Made by a program: the position numbers and the translations under genes. This document shows positions 37,885 to 51,300 of a stretch of 64,000 bases of DNA, in pieces (the first letter of the stretch is position 1; every line of letters starts with the position of its first letter). This stretch comes from Taudactylus pleione (taxonomy: Eukaryota > Chordata > Amphibia > Anura > Myobatrachidae): contig JAUIMM010000577.1 of assembly GCA_031769625.1 (NCBI GenBank), positions 930,001 through 994,000 on the forward strand. Direction: 5' to 3'. Under the pieces are notes generated by a model. The model made no database searches. It was given only the letters and a program-made list of their open reading frames with translations, and was not told the origin of the DNA.

Positions 37885-39603
37885 CCTACCCCAGCTCCCT
37901 CTCCCCGCACACACTACACTACCCCTAACCCTGCTCCCGCTCTCCGCACACACTACACTACCCATAACCCTGCTGCCGCTCCACTCACACACTACAATAC
38001 CCCTAACCATGCTCCTGCTCCCTGCACACACTACACTACCCCTAACCATGCTACTGCTCTCCCCACACACTACACAACCCCTAGCCCTGCTCCCACTCCC
38101 AGCATACACTACACTACCCCTAACTCTGCTCCTGCTCCCCGCACACACTACACTACCCCTAACTCTGCTCCTGCTCCCCACACACTACATTACCCCTAGC
38201 CCTGCTCCGACTCCCCGCACACACTACACTACACCTAACCCTCCTCCCTCTCCCCACACACTACACAATAACCCTAACCATGCTACTGCTCCCCACACAC
38301 TACACTACCCATAACTCTGCTTCTGCTCCCCGCACGCACTACACTACCCCTAACTCTGCTCCTGGTCCCCACACGCACTACACTATCCCTAACCCTGCTC
38401 CCTCTCCCCACACACACTACACTACCCCTAACTCTGCTCCCACTCCCCGCACACACTACACTACCCCTAACCCTGCTCCCGCTCTCCGCACACACTACAC
38501 TACCCCTAACCCTGCTTCCGCTCCCCGCTACACTACACTACACTACTCCTAACCCAGCTCCCTCTCCCCGCACACACGACACTACCCCTAACCCTGCTCC
38601 CGCTCTCCGCACACACTACACTACCCCTAACAATGCTCCTGCTCCCTGCACACACTACACTACCCCTAACCATGCTACTGCTCCCCACAAACTACACTAC
38701 CCCTAAACCTGCTCCCACTCCACTCACACACTACACTACCCCTTACCATGCTCCTGCTCCCTGCACACACACTACACTACCCCTAACCATGCTACTGCTC
38801 CCCACACACTACACTACCCCTAGCCCTGTTCCCACTCCCAGCACACACTACACTACCCCTAACTCTGCTCCTGCTCTACGCACACACTACACTACCCCTA
38901 ACTCTGCTCCTGCTCCCCGCACACACTACACTACCCCTAAACCTCCTCCCACTCCCCGCACACACTACACTACCCCTAACCATGCTACTGCTCCCCACAC
39001 ACTACACTACCCCTAACTCTGCTCCTGCTCCCCGGACGCACTACACTACCCCTAACTCTGCTCCTGGTCCCCACACACACTACACTACCCCTAAACCTGC
39101 TCCCACTCCCCACACACACTACACTACCCCTTACTCTGCTCCCGCTCCCCGCACACACTACTCTACCCCTACCCCTGCTCCCGCTCTCCGCACACACTAC
39201 ACTACCCATAACCCTGCTGCCGCTCCCCGCTACACTACACTACACTACCCCTAGCCCAGCTCCCTCTCCCCGCACACACTACACTACCCCTAACTCTGCT
39301 CCTGCTCCCTGCACACACTACAACTACCCCTAACTCTGCTCCTGGTCCCCACACGCACTACACTACCCCTAACCCTGCTGCAGCTCCTCGCACACACTAC
39401 ACTACCCCTAACTCTACTCTTGCTCCACACACACACTACACTAGCCCTAACCCTGCTCCCACTCCCTGTACACACTACACTACCCCTAACCCTGCTGCCA
39501 CTCCCTGCACACACTACACTACCTATAACCCTGTTGCCACTCCCCGTACACACTACACTACCCCTACCACTGCTGCTACTCCCCGCACACCCTGCACTAC
39601 CCC

Positions 39604-39640
39604 TAATGCTGATGCTGCTTCCCACATGCACTACATTACG
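39604..39640. repeat. GCTGATGCTGCTT marker unit of the distal subtype
   Basis: A distinctive unit reading AATGCTGATGCTGCTTCCC followed by ACATGCACTACATTA. It recurs near 40,302, 40,690, 43,406, 45,062, 46,456, 47,730, 49,770, 51,427, 52,898, 54,210, 55,832, 56,757, 57,755, 62,880 and 63,577. It is a useful landmark for aligning the higher-order structure of the right half, where the CTAG marker of the left half is missing. Confidence 0.8.
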
Positions 39641-42600
39641 CCTAACCCTGCTCCCACTCCTCATACACTCTACCCTACCCCTAACCATGCTACTGGTCCC
39701 CGCACACAATACACTACCCCTAATCCTGCTGTCGCTCCCCGCACACACTTCACTAACCCTAACCCTGATCCCTCTCCCCGCACACACAACATTACCCCTA
39801 ACCTTGATCCCACCCCCCGCAAACACTACACTACCCCTAACACTGTTACCGTTCCCCGCACACACAACACTACACCTAACCCTCCTCCCACTCCCCGCAC
39901 ACACTACACTACCCCTAACCATGCTGCTGCTCCCCACACAATACACTACCCCTAACCCTCCTTCCACTCCCCGCACACACTACACTACCCCTAACCATGC
40001 TACTGCTCCCCACACTCTACACTACCCCTAACCCTGCCCCTGCTCCCACTCCCCGCACACACTACACTACCCCTAACCATGCTACTGCTCCCCACACACT
40101 ACACTACCCCTAACCCTGCTCCCACTCCCAGCACACACTACACTACCCCTAACCCTGCTCCCACTCCCCTCACACACTACACTATCCCTAACCATGCTAC
40201 TGCTCCCCACACACTACACTACCCCTAACCCTGCTCCCACTCCTCGCACACACTACACTACCCCTAACCCTGCTCCCCCTCCCTGCACACCCTGCACTAC
40301 CCCTAATGCTGATGCTGCTTCCCACATGCACTACATTACCCCTAACTCTGCTCCTGCTCCCCGCAAACACTACACTACCGCTAACCCTCCTCCCACTCCC
40401 CGCACACACTACATTACCCCTAACCATGCTTCTGCACCCCACACACACTACACTACCCCTAACCATTCTACTGCTCCCCACACACTACACAACCCCTAGC
40501 CCTGCTCTCACTCCCAGTACACACTACACTACCCCTAACTCTGCTCCTGCTCCCCGCACACACTACACTACCACTAACTCTGCTCCTGCTCCCCACACAC
40601 TACACTACCCCTAGCCCTGCTGCCTCTCCCCGTACACACTACACTACCCCTAACCCTGCTGCCACTCCCCGCACACCCTGCACTACCCCAAATGCTGATG
40701 CTGCTTCCCACATACACTACATTACCCCTAACCATGCTCCCACTCCCCATACACACTACCCTACCCCTAATCCTGGTGTCGCTCCCCGCACACACTTAAC
40801 TAACCCTAACCCTGATCCCACTCTCCGCAAACACTACACTACCCCTAACACTGTTGCCGTTCCCCGCACACACTACACTACCCCCAACCCTCCACCCTCT
40901 CCCCGCACACACTACACTACCCCTGACCATGCTACTGCTCCCCACACACTGCACTACCCCTAACCCTGCTCCCACTCCCCTCACACATTACACTACCCCT
41001 AACCATGCTACTGCTCACCACACACTACACTACCCATAACTCTGCTCCCACTCCCCGCACACACTACACTACTCCTAACCCTGCTCCCGCTCTCCGCACA
41101 CACTACACTACCCAAAACCCTGCTTCCGCTCCCCGCTACACTACACTACACTACCCCTAACCCAGCTCCCTCTCCCCGCACACACTACACTACCCCTAAC
41201 CCTGCTCCCGCTCTCCGCACACACTACACTACCCATAACCCTGCTGCCGCTCCCCGCTACACTACACTACACTACCCCTATCCCAGCTCCCTCTCCCCCG
41301 CACACACTACACTACCCCTAACAATGCTCCTGCTCCCTGCACACACTACACTACCCCTAACAATGCTCCTGCTCCCTGCACACACTACACTACCCCTAAC
41401 CATGCTACTGCTCCCCACAAGCTACACTACCCCTAAACCTGCTCCCACTCCACTCACACACTACACTACCCCTAACCATGCTCCTGCTCCCTGCACACAC
41501 ACTACACTACCCCTAACCATGCTACTGCTCCCCACACACTACACTACCCCTAGCCCTGCTCCCACTCCCAGCACACACTACACTACCCCTAACTCTGCTC
41601 CTGCTCTCCGCACACACTACACTACCCCTAACTCTGCTCCTGCTCCCCGCACAGACTACACTACCCCTAACCCTCCTCCCACTCCCCGCACACACTACAC
41701 TACCCCTAACCATGCTACTGCTCCCCACACACTACACTACCCCTAACTCTGCTCCTGCTCCCCGCACGCACTACACTACCCCTAACTCTGCTCCTGGTCC
41801 CCACACACACTACACTACCCCTAATCCTGCTCCCACTCCCCACACACACTACACTACCCCTTACTCTGCTCCCACTCCCCGCACACACTACTCTACCCCT
41901 AACCCTGCTCCCGCTCTCCGCACACACTACACTACCCATAACTCTGCTGCCGCTCCCCCGCTACACTACACAACACTACCCCTAACCCAGCTCCCTCTCC
42001 CCGCACACACTACACTACCCCTAACTCTGCTCCTGCTCCCCGCACACACTACACTACCCATAACTCTGCTCCTGGTCCCCACACGCACTACACTACCCCT
42101 AACCCTGCTGTCGCTCCCCGCACACACTACACTACCCCTAACTCTACTCTTGCTCCAAACACACACTACAGTACCCCTAACCCTGCTGCCACTCCCCGTA
42201 CACACTACACTACCCCTAACCCTGCTGCCACTCCCTGCACACACTACACTACCTATAACCCTGATGCCACTCCCCGTACACACTACACTACCCCTAACCA
42301 TGCTACTGCTCACCACACACTACAGTACCCCTAACCCTGCTGCCACTCCCCGTACACACTACACTACCCCTAACCCTGCTGCCACTCCCTGCACACACTA
42401 CACTACCTATAACCCTGATGCCACTCCCCGTACACACTACACTACCCCTAACCATGCTACTGCTCACCAGACACTACACTACCCCTAACCCTGCTCCCAC
42501 TCCCAGCACACACTACACTACCCCTAACCCTGCTCCCACTACCCTCGCACACTACACTACCCCTAACCATGCTACTGCTCCCCACACACTACACTACCCC

Positions 42601-44146
42601 CCTCCTCCTACTCCCCGCACACACTACACTACCCCTAACTATGCTACTGCTCCCCACACACTACACTACCCCTAACCCTGCTCCCACTCCCTGCACACAC
42701 TACACTACCACTAACTCTGCTTCTGCTCCCCGCACACACTACACTACACCTAACTCTGCTCCTGGTCCCCACACACACTACACTACCCCTAACTCTGCTC
42801 CCACTCCCCGCACACACTACACTACCCGTAACCCTGCTCCCACTCCCCGCACACACTACACTACCCATAACCCTGTTGCCGCTCCCCGCTACACTACACT
42901 ACCACTAACTCTGCTCCTGCTCCCCACACACTACACTACCCCTAGCCCAGCTCCCACTCCCAGCACACACTACACTACCCCTAACTCTGCTCCTGCTCCC
43001 CGCACACACTACACTACCACTAACTCTGCTCCTGCTCCCCACACACTACACTACCCCTAGCCCAGCTCCCACTCCCAGCACACACTACACTACCCCTAAC
43101 TCTGCTCCTGCTCCCCGCACACAGTACGCTACCCCTAACTCTGCTCCTGCTCCCCGCACACACTACAATACCCTTAACCCTACTCCCACTCCCCGCACAC
43201 ACTACACTACCCCTAACCATGCTACTGCTTCCCACACACTACACTACCCGTAACCCTCCTCCCACTCCCCGCACACACTACACTACCCCGAACCATGCTA
43301 CTGCACCACACACACTACACTACCATTAACCCTGCTCCCACTCCCCACACACACTACACAACCCCTAACTCTGCTCCCACTCCCCTTACACACTACACTA
43401 CCCCTAATGCTGATGCTGCTTCCCACATGCACTACATTACCCCTAACCCTGCTCCCACTCCCCATACACACTACCCTACCCCTAACCATGCTCCTGCTCC
43501 CCGCACACAATACACTACCCCTAATCCTGCTGTCGCTCCCCGCACACACTTCACTAACCCTAACCCTGATTACTCTCCCCGCACACACTACATTACCCCT
43601 AACCTTGATCCCACTCCCCGCAAACACTACACTACCCCTAACCCTCCTCCCACTCCCCGCACACACTACACTACCCCTAACCATGCTACTGCTCCCCACA
43701 CACTACACTACCCCTAAACCTGCTCCCACTCCCCTCACACACTACACTACCCCTAACCATGCCACTGCTCCCCAAACAGTACACTACCCCTAAACCTGCT
43801 CCCACTCCCCTGACACACTACACTACCCCTAACCATGCTACTGCTCCCCAAACACTACACTACCCCTAAACGTGCTCCCACTCCCCTCACACACTACCCT
43901 ACCCCTAACCCTGCTCCCACTCCACTCACACACTACACTACCCCAAACCCTGCTACTGCTCCCTGCACACACTACACTACTCCTATCCCTGCTCCCGCTC
44001 CCCGCTCACACTACACTACCCCTAACTCTGCTCCTGCTCCCCACACACACTACACTACCCCTAATCCTACTCCCACCCCCCGCACACACAACACTACCCC
44101 TAACCCTGCTCCCACTCCCCTCACACACTATACTACCCCTAACAAT

Positions 44147-44263
44147 GCTACTGCTCCCTGCACACACTACACTACCCCTAACCATGCTACTGCTCCCTGC
44201 ACACACTACACTACCCCTAACCATGCTACTGCTCCCTGCACACACTACACTACCCCTAACCAT
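44147..44263. repeat. Three consecutive identical 39-bp units
   Basis: Units beginning GCTACTGCTCCCTGCACAC start at 44,147, 44,186 and 44,225 and appear identical apart from the end of the last. Adjacent identical units are rare in this array, where neighbours usually differ, so this is a local recent amplification. Confidence 0.85.
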
Positions 44264-46111
44264 GCTACTGCTCCCCACACACTACACTAACCCTTACCCT
44301 GCTCCTACTCCCAGTACACACTTCACTACCCCTAACCCTGCTCCCACTCCACTCACACACTACACTACCCCTAACCATGCTACTGCTCCCCACACACACT
44401 ACACTACCCCTAACCCTCCTCCCACTCCCCGCACACACTACACTACCCCCTAACCATGCTACAGCTCCCCACACACTACACTACCCCTAACCTTGCTCCC
44501 ACTCCCCGCACACACTACACTACCCCTAACTCTGCTCCTGCTCCCCGCACACACTACACTACCCCTAACTCTGCTCCTGGTCCCCACACACACTACACTA
44601 CCGCTAACCTTCCACTCCCCACACACACTACACTACCCCTAACTCTGCTCCCACTCCCCGCACACACTACACTACCCCTAACCCTGCTCCAGCTCCCCGC
44701 TACACTACACTACCCCTAACCCAACTCCCTCTCCCCGCACACACTACACTACCCCTAACTCTGCTCCTGCTCCCTGCACACACTACACTACCCCTAACTC
44801 TGCACTGGTCCTCACACGCACTACACTACCCCTAACCCTGCTGCCGCTCCCCGCACACTCTACACTACCCCTAACTCTGCTCCTGCTCCACACACACACT
44901 ACACTACCCCTAACCCTGCTGCCACTCCCCGTACACACTACAATACCCCTAACCCTGCTGCCAATCCCCGCACACACTACACTACCCCTAGCCCTGTTGC
45001 CACTCCCCGTACACACTACACTACCCCTACCGCCACTCCACGCACACCCTGCACTACCCCTAATGCTGATGCTGCTTCCCACATGCACTACATTACCCCT
45101 AACCCTGCTCCCTCTCCCCATACACACTACCCTACCCCTAACCATGCTCCTGCTCCCCGCACACAATACACTATCCCTAATCCTGCTGTCGCTCCCCGCA
45201 CACACTACATTACCCCTAACCTTGATCCCACTCCCCGCAAACACTACACTACCCCTAACCCTCCTCCCACTCCCCGCACACACTACACTACCCCTAACCA
45301 TGCTACTGCTCCCCAAACACTACACTACCCCTAACCCTGCTCCCACTCCCCACACGCACTACACTACCCCTAACTCTGCTCCCACACCCCGCACACACTA
45401 CACTACCCCTAACCCTGCTCCCGCTCTCCGCACACTCTACACTACCCATAACCCTGCTGCCGCTCCCCGCTACATTACACTACCCTTAACCCAGCTCCCT
45501 CTCCCCGCACACACTACACTACCCCTAACTCTGCTCCTGCTCCCCGCACACACTACACTACCCCTAACTCTGCTCCTGGTCCCCACACACTACACTACTC
45601 CTAACTCTTCTCCTGCTCCACACACACACTACACTACCCCTAACTCTGCTCCTGCTCCACACACACTACACTACCCCTAACCCTGCTCCCACTCCACTCA
45701 CACACTACACTACACCTAACCATGCTCCCACTCCTAGCACACACTACACTACCCCTAACTCTGCTCCTGCTCCCCACACACACTACACTACCCCTAACCA
45801 TGCTACTGCTCCCCAAACACTACACTACCCCTAAACGTGCTCCCACTCCCCTCACACACTACCCTACCCCTAACCCTGCTCCCACTCCACTCACACACTA
45901 CACTACCCCTAACTCTGCTACTGCTGCCTGCACACACTACTCTACTCCTAACCCTGCACCCGCTCCCCGCACACACTGCACTACCCCTAACTCTGCTCCT
46001 GCTCCCCACACACACTACACTACCCCTAGTCCTACTCCCACCCCCCACACACACTACACTACCCCTAACCCTGCTCCTACTCCCCTCACACACTATACTA
46101 CTCCTAACCAT

Positions 46112-46267
46112 GCTATTGCTCCCTGCACACACTACACTACCCCTAACCATGCTACTGCTCCCTGCACACACTACACTACCCCTAACCATGCTACTGCTCC
46201 CTGCACACACTACACTACCCCTAACCACGCTACTGCTCCCTGCACACACTACACTACCCCTAACCCT
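46112..46267. repeat. Four consecutive near-identical 39-bp units
   Basis: Units start at 46,112, 46,151, 46,190 and 46,229. The first has CTATTGC for CTACTGC, and the one at 46,229 is preceded by ACCACG instead of ACCATG. The same four-unit run occurs at 52,553-52,708 in the duplicate copy. Confidence 0.85.
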
Positions 46268-48342
46268 GCTGCCGCTCCCCGCACACACTACACTACCCCT
46301 AACCCTGCTGCCACTCCCCATACACTCTACACTACCCCTAGCCCTGCTGCCTCTCCCCGTACACACTACACTACCCCTAACCCTGTTGCCACTCCCCGTA
46401 CACACTACACTCCCGTAGCCCTGCTGCCACTCCCCGCACACCCTGCACTACCCCTAATGCGGATGCTGCTTCCCACATGCACTACATCACCTCTAACCCT
46501 GCTCCCACTCCCCTCACACACTACCCCTAACCATGCTACTGCTCCCCACACACTACACTACCCCTAACCCTGCTCCCACTCCCAGCACACACTACACTAC
46601 CCCTAACCATGCTACTGCTCCCCACACACTACACTACCCATAACCCTGCTCCCACTCCCCTCACACACTACACTACCCCTAACTCTGCTCCTGGTCCCCA
46701 CACACACTACACTACCCCTAACCCTGCTGCCACTCCCCGTACACACTACACTACCCCTAACCCTCCTGCCACTCCCCGCACACACTACACTACCCCTAAC
46801 TCTGCTCCTCCTCCCTCGCACACACTACACTACCCCTAACTCTGCTCCTGGTCCCCACACACACTACACTACCCCTAACCCTGCTGCCACTCCCCGTACA
46901 CACTACACTACCCCTAACACTGTTGCCGTTCCCCGCACACACTACACTACCCCTAACCCTCCTCCCACTCCCCGCACACACTACACTACCCCTAACCCTG
47001 CTCCCACTCCACTCACACACTACACTACCCCTAACCATGCTCCTGCTCCCTGCACACACTAAACTACCCCTAGCCCTGCTCCCTCTCCCAGCACACACTA
47101 CACTACCCCTAACTCTGCTCCTGTTCCCCACACACACTACACTACCCCTAACTCTGCTCCTGCTCCCCGCACACACTACACTACCCCTAACCCTCCTCCC
47201 ACTCCCTGCACACACTACACTACCCCTAACCATGCTACTGCTCCCCACACACTACACTACCCCTAACCCTGCTCCCACTCCCCGCACACACTACACTACC
47301 CCTATCTCTGCTCCTGCTCCCCGCACACACTACACTACCCCTAACTCTGCTCCTGGTCTCCACACACACTAAACTACCCCTAACCCTGCTCCCACTCCCC
47401 ACACACACTACACTACCCCTAACTCTGCTCCCACTCCCCGCACACACTACACTACCCCTAACTCTGCTCCTGGTCCCCACACGCACTACACTACCCCTAA
47501 CCCTGCTGCCGCTCCCCGCACACACTACACTACCCCTAAGTCTGCTCTTACTCCACACACACACTACACTACCCCTAACCCTGCTGCCACTCCCCGTACA
47601 CACTACACTACCCCTAACCCTGCTGCCACTCCCCGTACACACTACACTACCCCTAACCCTGCTTCCACTCTCCGCACACACTACACTACCCCTAACCCTG
47701 TTGCCACTCCCCGTACACACTACACTACCCCTAATGCTGATGCTGCTTCCCACATGCACTACATTACCCCTAACCCTGCTCCCACTCCCCGCACACACTA
47801 CATTACCCCTAACTCTGCTCCTGCTCCACACACACTACCCTACCCCTAACCATGCTCCTGCTCCCCGCACACAATACACTACCCCTAATCCTGCTGTCGC
47901 TCCCCGCACACACTTCACTAACCCTAACCCTGATCACTCTCCCCGCACACACTACATTACCCCTAACCTTGATCCCACTCCCAGCAAACCCTACACTACC
48001 CCTAACCCTCCTCCCACTCCCCGCACGCACTACACTACCCCTAACCATGCTACTGCTCCCCACACACTACACTACCCCTAAACCTGCTCCCACTCCTCTC
48101 ACACACTACACTACCCCTACCCATGCCACTGCTCCCCAAACAGTACACTACCCCTCAACCTGCTCACACTCCCCTCACACACTACACTACCCCTAACCAT
48201 GCTACTGCTCCCCAAACACTACACTACCCCTAAACGTGCTCCCACTCCCCTCACACACTACCCTACCCCTAACCCTGCTCCCACTCCACTCACACACTAC
48301 ACTACCCCTAACCCTGCTACTGCTCCCTGCACACACTACACT

Positions 48343-51300
48343 ACCCCTAACCCAGCTCCCTCTCCCCGCACACACTACACTACCCCTAACTCTGCTCCTG
48401 CTCCCCGCACACACTACACTACCCATAACTCTGCTCCTGGTCCCCACACGCACTACACTACCCCTAACCCTGCTGTCGCTCCCCGCACACACTACACTAC
48501 CCCTAACTCTACTCTTGCTCCAAACACACACTACAGTACCCCTAACCCTGCTGCCACTCCCCGTACACACTACACTACCCCTAACCCTGCTGCCACTCCC
48601 TGCACACACTACACTACCTATAACCCTGATGCCACTCCCCGTACACACTACACTACCCCTAACCATGCTACTGCTCACCACACACTACAGTACCCCTAAC
48701 CCTGCTGCCACTCCCCGTACACACTACACTAACCCTAACCCTGCTGCCACTCCCTGCACACACTACACTACCTATAATCCTGATGCCACTCCCCGTACAC
48801 ACTACACTACCCCTAACCATGCTACTGCTCACCAGACACTACACTACCCCTAACCCTGCTCCCACTCCCAGCACACACTACACTACCCCTAACCCTGCTC
48901 CCACTCCCCTCGCACACTACACTACCCCTAACCATGCTTCTGCTCCCCACACACTACACTACCCCCTCCTCCTACTCCCCGCACACACTACACTACCCCT
49001 AACTATGCTACTGCTCCCCACACACTACACTACCCCTAACCCTGCTCCCACTCCCTGCACACACTACACTACCACTAACTCTGCTTCCGCTCCCCGCACA
49101 CACTACACTACACCTAACTCTGCTCCTGGTCCCCACACACACTACACTACCCCTAACTCTGCTCCCACTCCCCGCACACACTACACTACCCGTAACCCTG
49201 CTCCCACTCCCCGCACACACTACACTACCCATAACCCTGTTGCCGCTCCCCGCTACACTACACTACCACTAACTCTGCTCCTGCTCCCCACACACTACAC
49301 TACCCCTAGCCCAGCTCCCACTCCCAGCACACACTACACTACCCCTAACTCTGCTCCTGCTCCCCGCACACACTACACTACCACTAACTCTGCTCCTGCT
49401 CCCCACATACTACACTACCCCTAGCCCAGCTCCCACTCCCAGCACACACTACACTACCCCTAACTCTGCTCCTGCTCCCCGCACACAGTACGCTACCCCT
49501 AACTCTGCTCCTGCTCCCCGCAAACACTACAATACCCTTAACACTACTCCCACTCCCCGCACACACTACACTACCCCTAACCATGCTACTGCTTCCCACA
49601 CACTACACTACCCGTAACCCTCCTCCCACTCCCCGCACACACTACACTACCCCGAACCATGCTACTGCACCACACACACTACACTACCCTTAACTCTGCT
49701 CCCACTCCCCACACACACTACACAACCCCTAACTCTGCTCCCACTCCCCTTACACACTACACTACCCCTAATGCTGATGCTGCTTCCCACATGCACTACA
49801 TTACCCCTAACCCTGCTCCCACTCCCCATACACACTACACTACCCCTAACCATGCTCCTGCTCCCCGCACACAATACACTACCCCTAATCCTGCTGTCGC
49901 TCCCCGCACACACTTCACTAACCCTAACCCTGATTACTCTCCCCGCACACACTACATTACCCCTAACCTTGATCCCACTCCCCGCAAACACTACACTACC
50001 CCTAACCCTCCTCCCACTCCCCGCACAGACTCCACACCCCTAACCATGCTACTGCTCCCCACACACTACACTACCCCTAAACCTGCTCCCACTCCCCTCA
50101 CACACTACACTACCCCTAACCATGCCACTGCTCCCCAAACAGTACACTACCCCTAAACCTGCTCCCACTCCCCTGACACACTACACTACCCCTAACCATG
50201 CTACTGCTCCCCAAACACTACACTACCCCTAAACGTGCTCCCACTCCCCTCACACAGTACCCTACCCCTAACCCTGCTCCCACTCCACTCACACACTACA
50301 CTACCCCAAACCCTGCTACTGCTCCCTGCACACACTACACTACTCCTATCCCTGCTCCCGCTCCGCGCTCACACTACACTACCCCTAACTCTGCTCCTGC
50401 TCCCCACACACACTACACTACTCCTAATCCTACTCCCACCCCCCGCACACACAACACTACCCCTAACCCTGCTCCCACTCCCCTCACACACTATACTACC
50501 CCTAACCATTCTACTGCTCCCTGCACACACTACACTACCCCTAACCCCATGCTACTGCTCCCTGCACACACTACACTACCTCTAACCATGCTACTGCTCC
50601 CTGCACACACTACACTACCCCTAACCATGCTACTGCTCCCCACACACTACACTAACCCTTACCCTGCTCCTACTCCCAGTACACACTTCACTACCCCTAA
50701 CCCTGCTCCCACTCCACTCACACACTACACTACCCCTAACCATGCTACTGCTCCCCACACACACTACACTACCCCTAACCCTCCTCCCACTCCCCGCACA
50801 CACTACACTACCCCCTAACCATGCTACAGCTCCCCACACACTACACTACCCCTAACCTTGATCCCACTCCCCGCACACACTACACTACCCCTAACTCTGC
50901 TCCTGCTCCCCGCACACACTACACTACCCCTAACTCTGCTCCTGGTCCCCACACACACTACACTACCGCTAACCTTCCACTCCCCACACACACTACACTA
51001 CCCCTAACTCTGCTCCCACTCCCCGCACACACTACACTACCCCTAACCCTGCTCCAGCTCCCCGCTACACTACACTACCCCTAACCCAACTCCCTCTCCC
51101 CGCACACACTACACTACCCCTAACTCTGCTCCTGCTCCCTGCACACACTACACTACCCCTAACTCTGCACTGGTCCTCACACGCACTACACTACCCCTAA
51201 CCCTGCTGCCGCTCCCCGCACACTCTACACTACCCCTAACACTGCTCCTGCTCCACACACACACTACACTACCCCTAACCCTGCTGCCACTCCCCGTACA

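Larger units (their letters stand above)
36851..41080. repeat. 4.2-kb segment repeated 23.2 kb downstream, left copy
   Basis: Matches 60,087-64,000. The offset is 23,236 bp from 36,851 to about 38,580. It becomes 23,275 bp after one extra unit in the right copy near 61,830, then 23,273 bp. Near 40,630-40,975 the right copy lacks about 349 bp, and the offset drops to 22,924 bp. Long stretches such as 37,025-37,633 appear nearly identical. Confidence 0.88.
41978..48342. repeat. 6.4-kb tandem duplication, first copy
   Basis: Directly followed by its second copy. The offset is about 6,365 bp at the left (41,981 against 48,346), becomes 6,441 bp after about 45.3 kb and 6,480 bp after about 46.6 kb. 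The two steps are 76 bp (39 + 37) and 39 bp, so the copies differ by whole units. Order of variants and most single-base variants agree. Confidence 0.88.

Noticed and set aside
40630..40975. Possible non-satellite insertion explaining the 349-bp difference from the copy at 63.9 kb
   Set aside because: The segment consists of ordinary satellite units, so the difference is better explained as a deletion in the right copy or gain of whole units in the left copy.
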